The notes under the pieces are model-generated. The model was given only the letters and a program-made list of their open reading frames with translations. It searched no databases and was not told where the DNA came from. Below are positions 5,175 to 5,828 of a DNA stretch of 5,828 bases, one piece after another. Each line of letters begins with the position of its first letter. Position 1 is the stretch's first letter. Where the stretch lies: assembly GCF_900626285.1 (NCBI RefSeq), contig NZ_LR131147.1, forward strand, positions 1,389,888-1,395,715. The letters run 5' to 3'. This DNA comes from Intestinimonas massiliensis (ex Afouda et al. 2020) (GTDB taxonomy: Bacteria > Bacillota > Clostridia > Oscillospirales > Oscillospiraceae). The position numbers and the translations under genes were made by a program.

Positions 5175-5828
5175 TTATTGTTTCCTGAAAAATGCGTCCT
5201 CATATTGCTCTGGCGTTTGAAGGTTCAGAGTGGTATGCGGGCGTTTTTGATTATAGAAAGCAATGTATTCGTCAATCTTCTTTCGCAATTCAGCTTCAGA
5301 GCGGTAATTATTGCGATAAAACTCCTCCTTCTTGAACACAGCAAAGAAGGATTCCATCACGGCGTTGTCGTGCGGCGTTCCCGCGTTGGAAAACGACTGT
5401 GTGATCCTTAATTTTTTCAGCAGCTGACGGAACGCATGGGAAGTATATTGACTACCCTGTTCGCTGTGGAATATCAGATTTTCTCCCGGTGTTCGGGTCT
5501 CGTAGGCCATCCTGAGCGTTGCTGTAATCAGCTGTGTACTATTACGTGTGGATACTTTATGGGCAATTACTTTTCTGGAATATAAATCAACAATGGCGCA
5601 GAGGTAATAATATCGATCCTTCAGTTTCATGCAGGTAACATCGCTGACCCAAACACAGTTTGGAGCCTCTGCATGAAACTGCCGCTGTAAAATGTTAGCC
5701 TTCCGCTCGTAGCTGTTGGATTTTTTCCACTGTCGTTTAGAGGTGGTCGATACGCTGCTCAACCCCATCTCGCTCATAAGTTCCCGTACCAATGTTGTGC
5801 CAGCTCGATAACCTCGCTCATGAAGCAC
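5175..5828 (-). CDS. IS3-family transposase, copy B, partial; second catalytic Asp replaced by Glu
   Basis: The visible 217 residues correspond to residues 151-367 of copy A and differ from it at five places (D/E, A/T, D/E, K/R, H/R). The N-terminal part lies beyond the window; the GTG at the edge is an internal Val codon, not a start. The integrase core keeps the first Asp (WVSDVTC) and the Glu (NAVMESFF). The second catalytic Asp is Glu: copy A reads HSDQGSQYTS and copy B reads HSEQGSQYTS, because the codon at 5460-5462 is GAA instead of GAC. In DDE enzymes this residue binds the catalytic metal, and Asp-to-Glu changes usually abolish or strongly reduce activity, so this copy is probably inactive although its frame is open. 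Confidence 0.88.
   Translation of the reverse strand: MLHERGYRAGTTLVRELMSEMGLSSVSTTSKRQWKKSNSYERKANILQRQFHAEAPNCVWVSDVTCMKLKDRYYYLCAIVDLYSRKVIAHKVSTRNSTQLITATLRMAYETRTPGENLIFHSEQGSQYTSHAFRQLLKKLRITQSFSNAGTPHDNAVMESFFAVFKKEEFYRNNYRSEAELRKKIDEYIAFYNQKRPHTTLNLQTPEQYEDAFFRKQ

Larger units (their letters stand above)
4970..5828 (-). mobile_element. IS3-family insertion sequence, copy B (continues past the window)
   Basis: This is a second copy of the same element in the same orientation, offset by exactly 1313 bases from copy A with no net insertions or deletions across the 859 bases shared. It begins with TGAACAAGGGTCG, then the terminal hairpin, about 145 noncoding bases, and the transposase on the minus strand, which runs off the window. 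Its TG terminus abuts the truncated transposase of copy A. The far end, and therefore any target-site duplication, cannot be seen. Confidence 0.85.

Noticed and set aside
3657..5828. Composite transposon made of two IS copies
   Set aside because: The two copies abut directly with no cargo between them, and copy A lacks one end, so there is no transposon structure.

Overview
This window looks like accessory DNA from a gut-type clostridium (Oscillospiraceae/Lachnospiraceae-like). The organism is inferred from three things: the style of the large serine recombinase, Gram-positive-type purine-rich Shine-Dalgarno sequences, and a GC-rich gene block followed by AT-richer insertion-sequence DNA. No species can be named from the sequence alone.

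Layout. Bases 1-149 hold a possible 3' end of an upstream gene, a stem-loop that could terminate it, and the leader of the first complete gene. Bases 150-3656 are a same-strand cargo block: a large serine recombinase (150-1775), a calcineurin-like metallophosphoesterase (1799-2545), a 54-bp nearly perfect palindrome at its stop codon (2545-2598), a YhcG/DUF1016-type N-terminal domain gene (from 2635), a low-molecular-weight protein tyrosine phosphatase (3116-3577), and the first 25 codons of what looks like a KilA-N domain gene (from 3582). The KilA-N frame is cut at 3656/3657 by an insertion sequence.

Bases 3657-5828 are two head-to-tail copies of one IS3-family element, with transposases on the minus strand. 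Copy A (3657-4969) has an intact D-D-35-E catalytic triad but has lost the start of its transposase and its outer end, because the terminal end of copy B abuts it at 4969/4970. Copy B (4970 to the window edge) continues beyond the window and has Glu in place of the second catalytic Asp, so the two copies carry complementary defects. Divergence between them is strongly graded: high in the terminal noncoding 205 bp, moderate in the next ~325 bp, almost nil in the last ~329 bp. This suggests recombination or gene conversion between IS lineages.

How the genes may work together. The recombinase is the likely integration/excision enzyme of a mobile element. The next genes (two phosphatases of unrelated folds, a nuclease-associated N-terminal domain without its nuclease domain, and a phage-type KilA-N DNA-binding protein) look like phage- or island-derived cargo that is being eroded by IS insertion. 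The most unusual points are the KilA-N interruption, the nested IS pair with complementary defects, the conserved hairpin at the IS terminus, and the long open frame that runs across the whole tyrosine phosphatase gene. I see no CRISPR array, rRNA, tRNA or plasmid origin.
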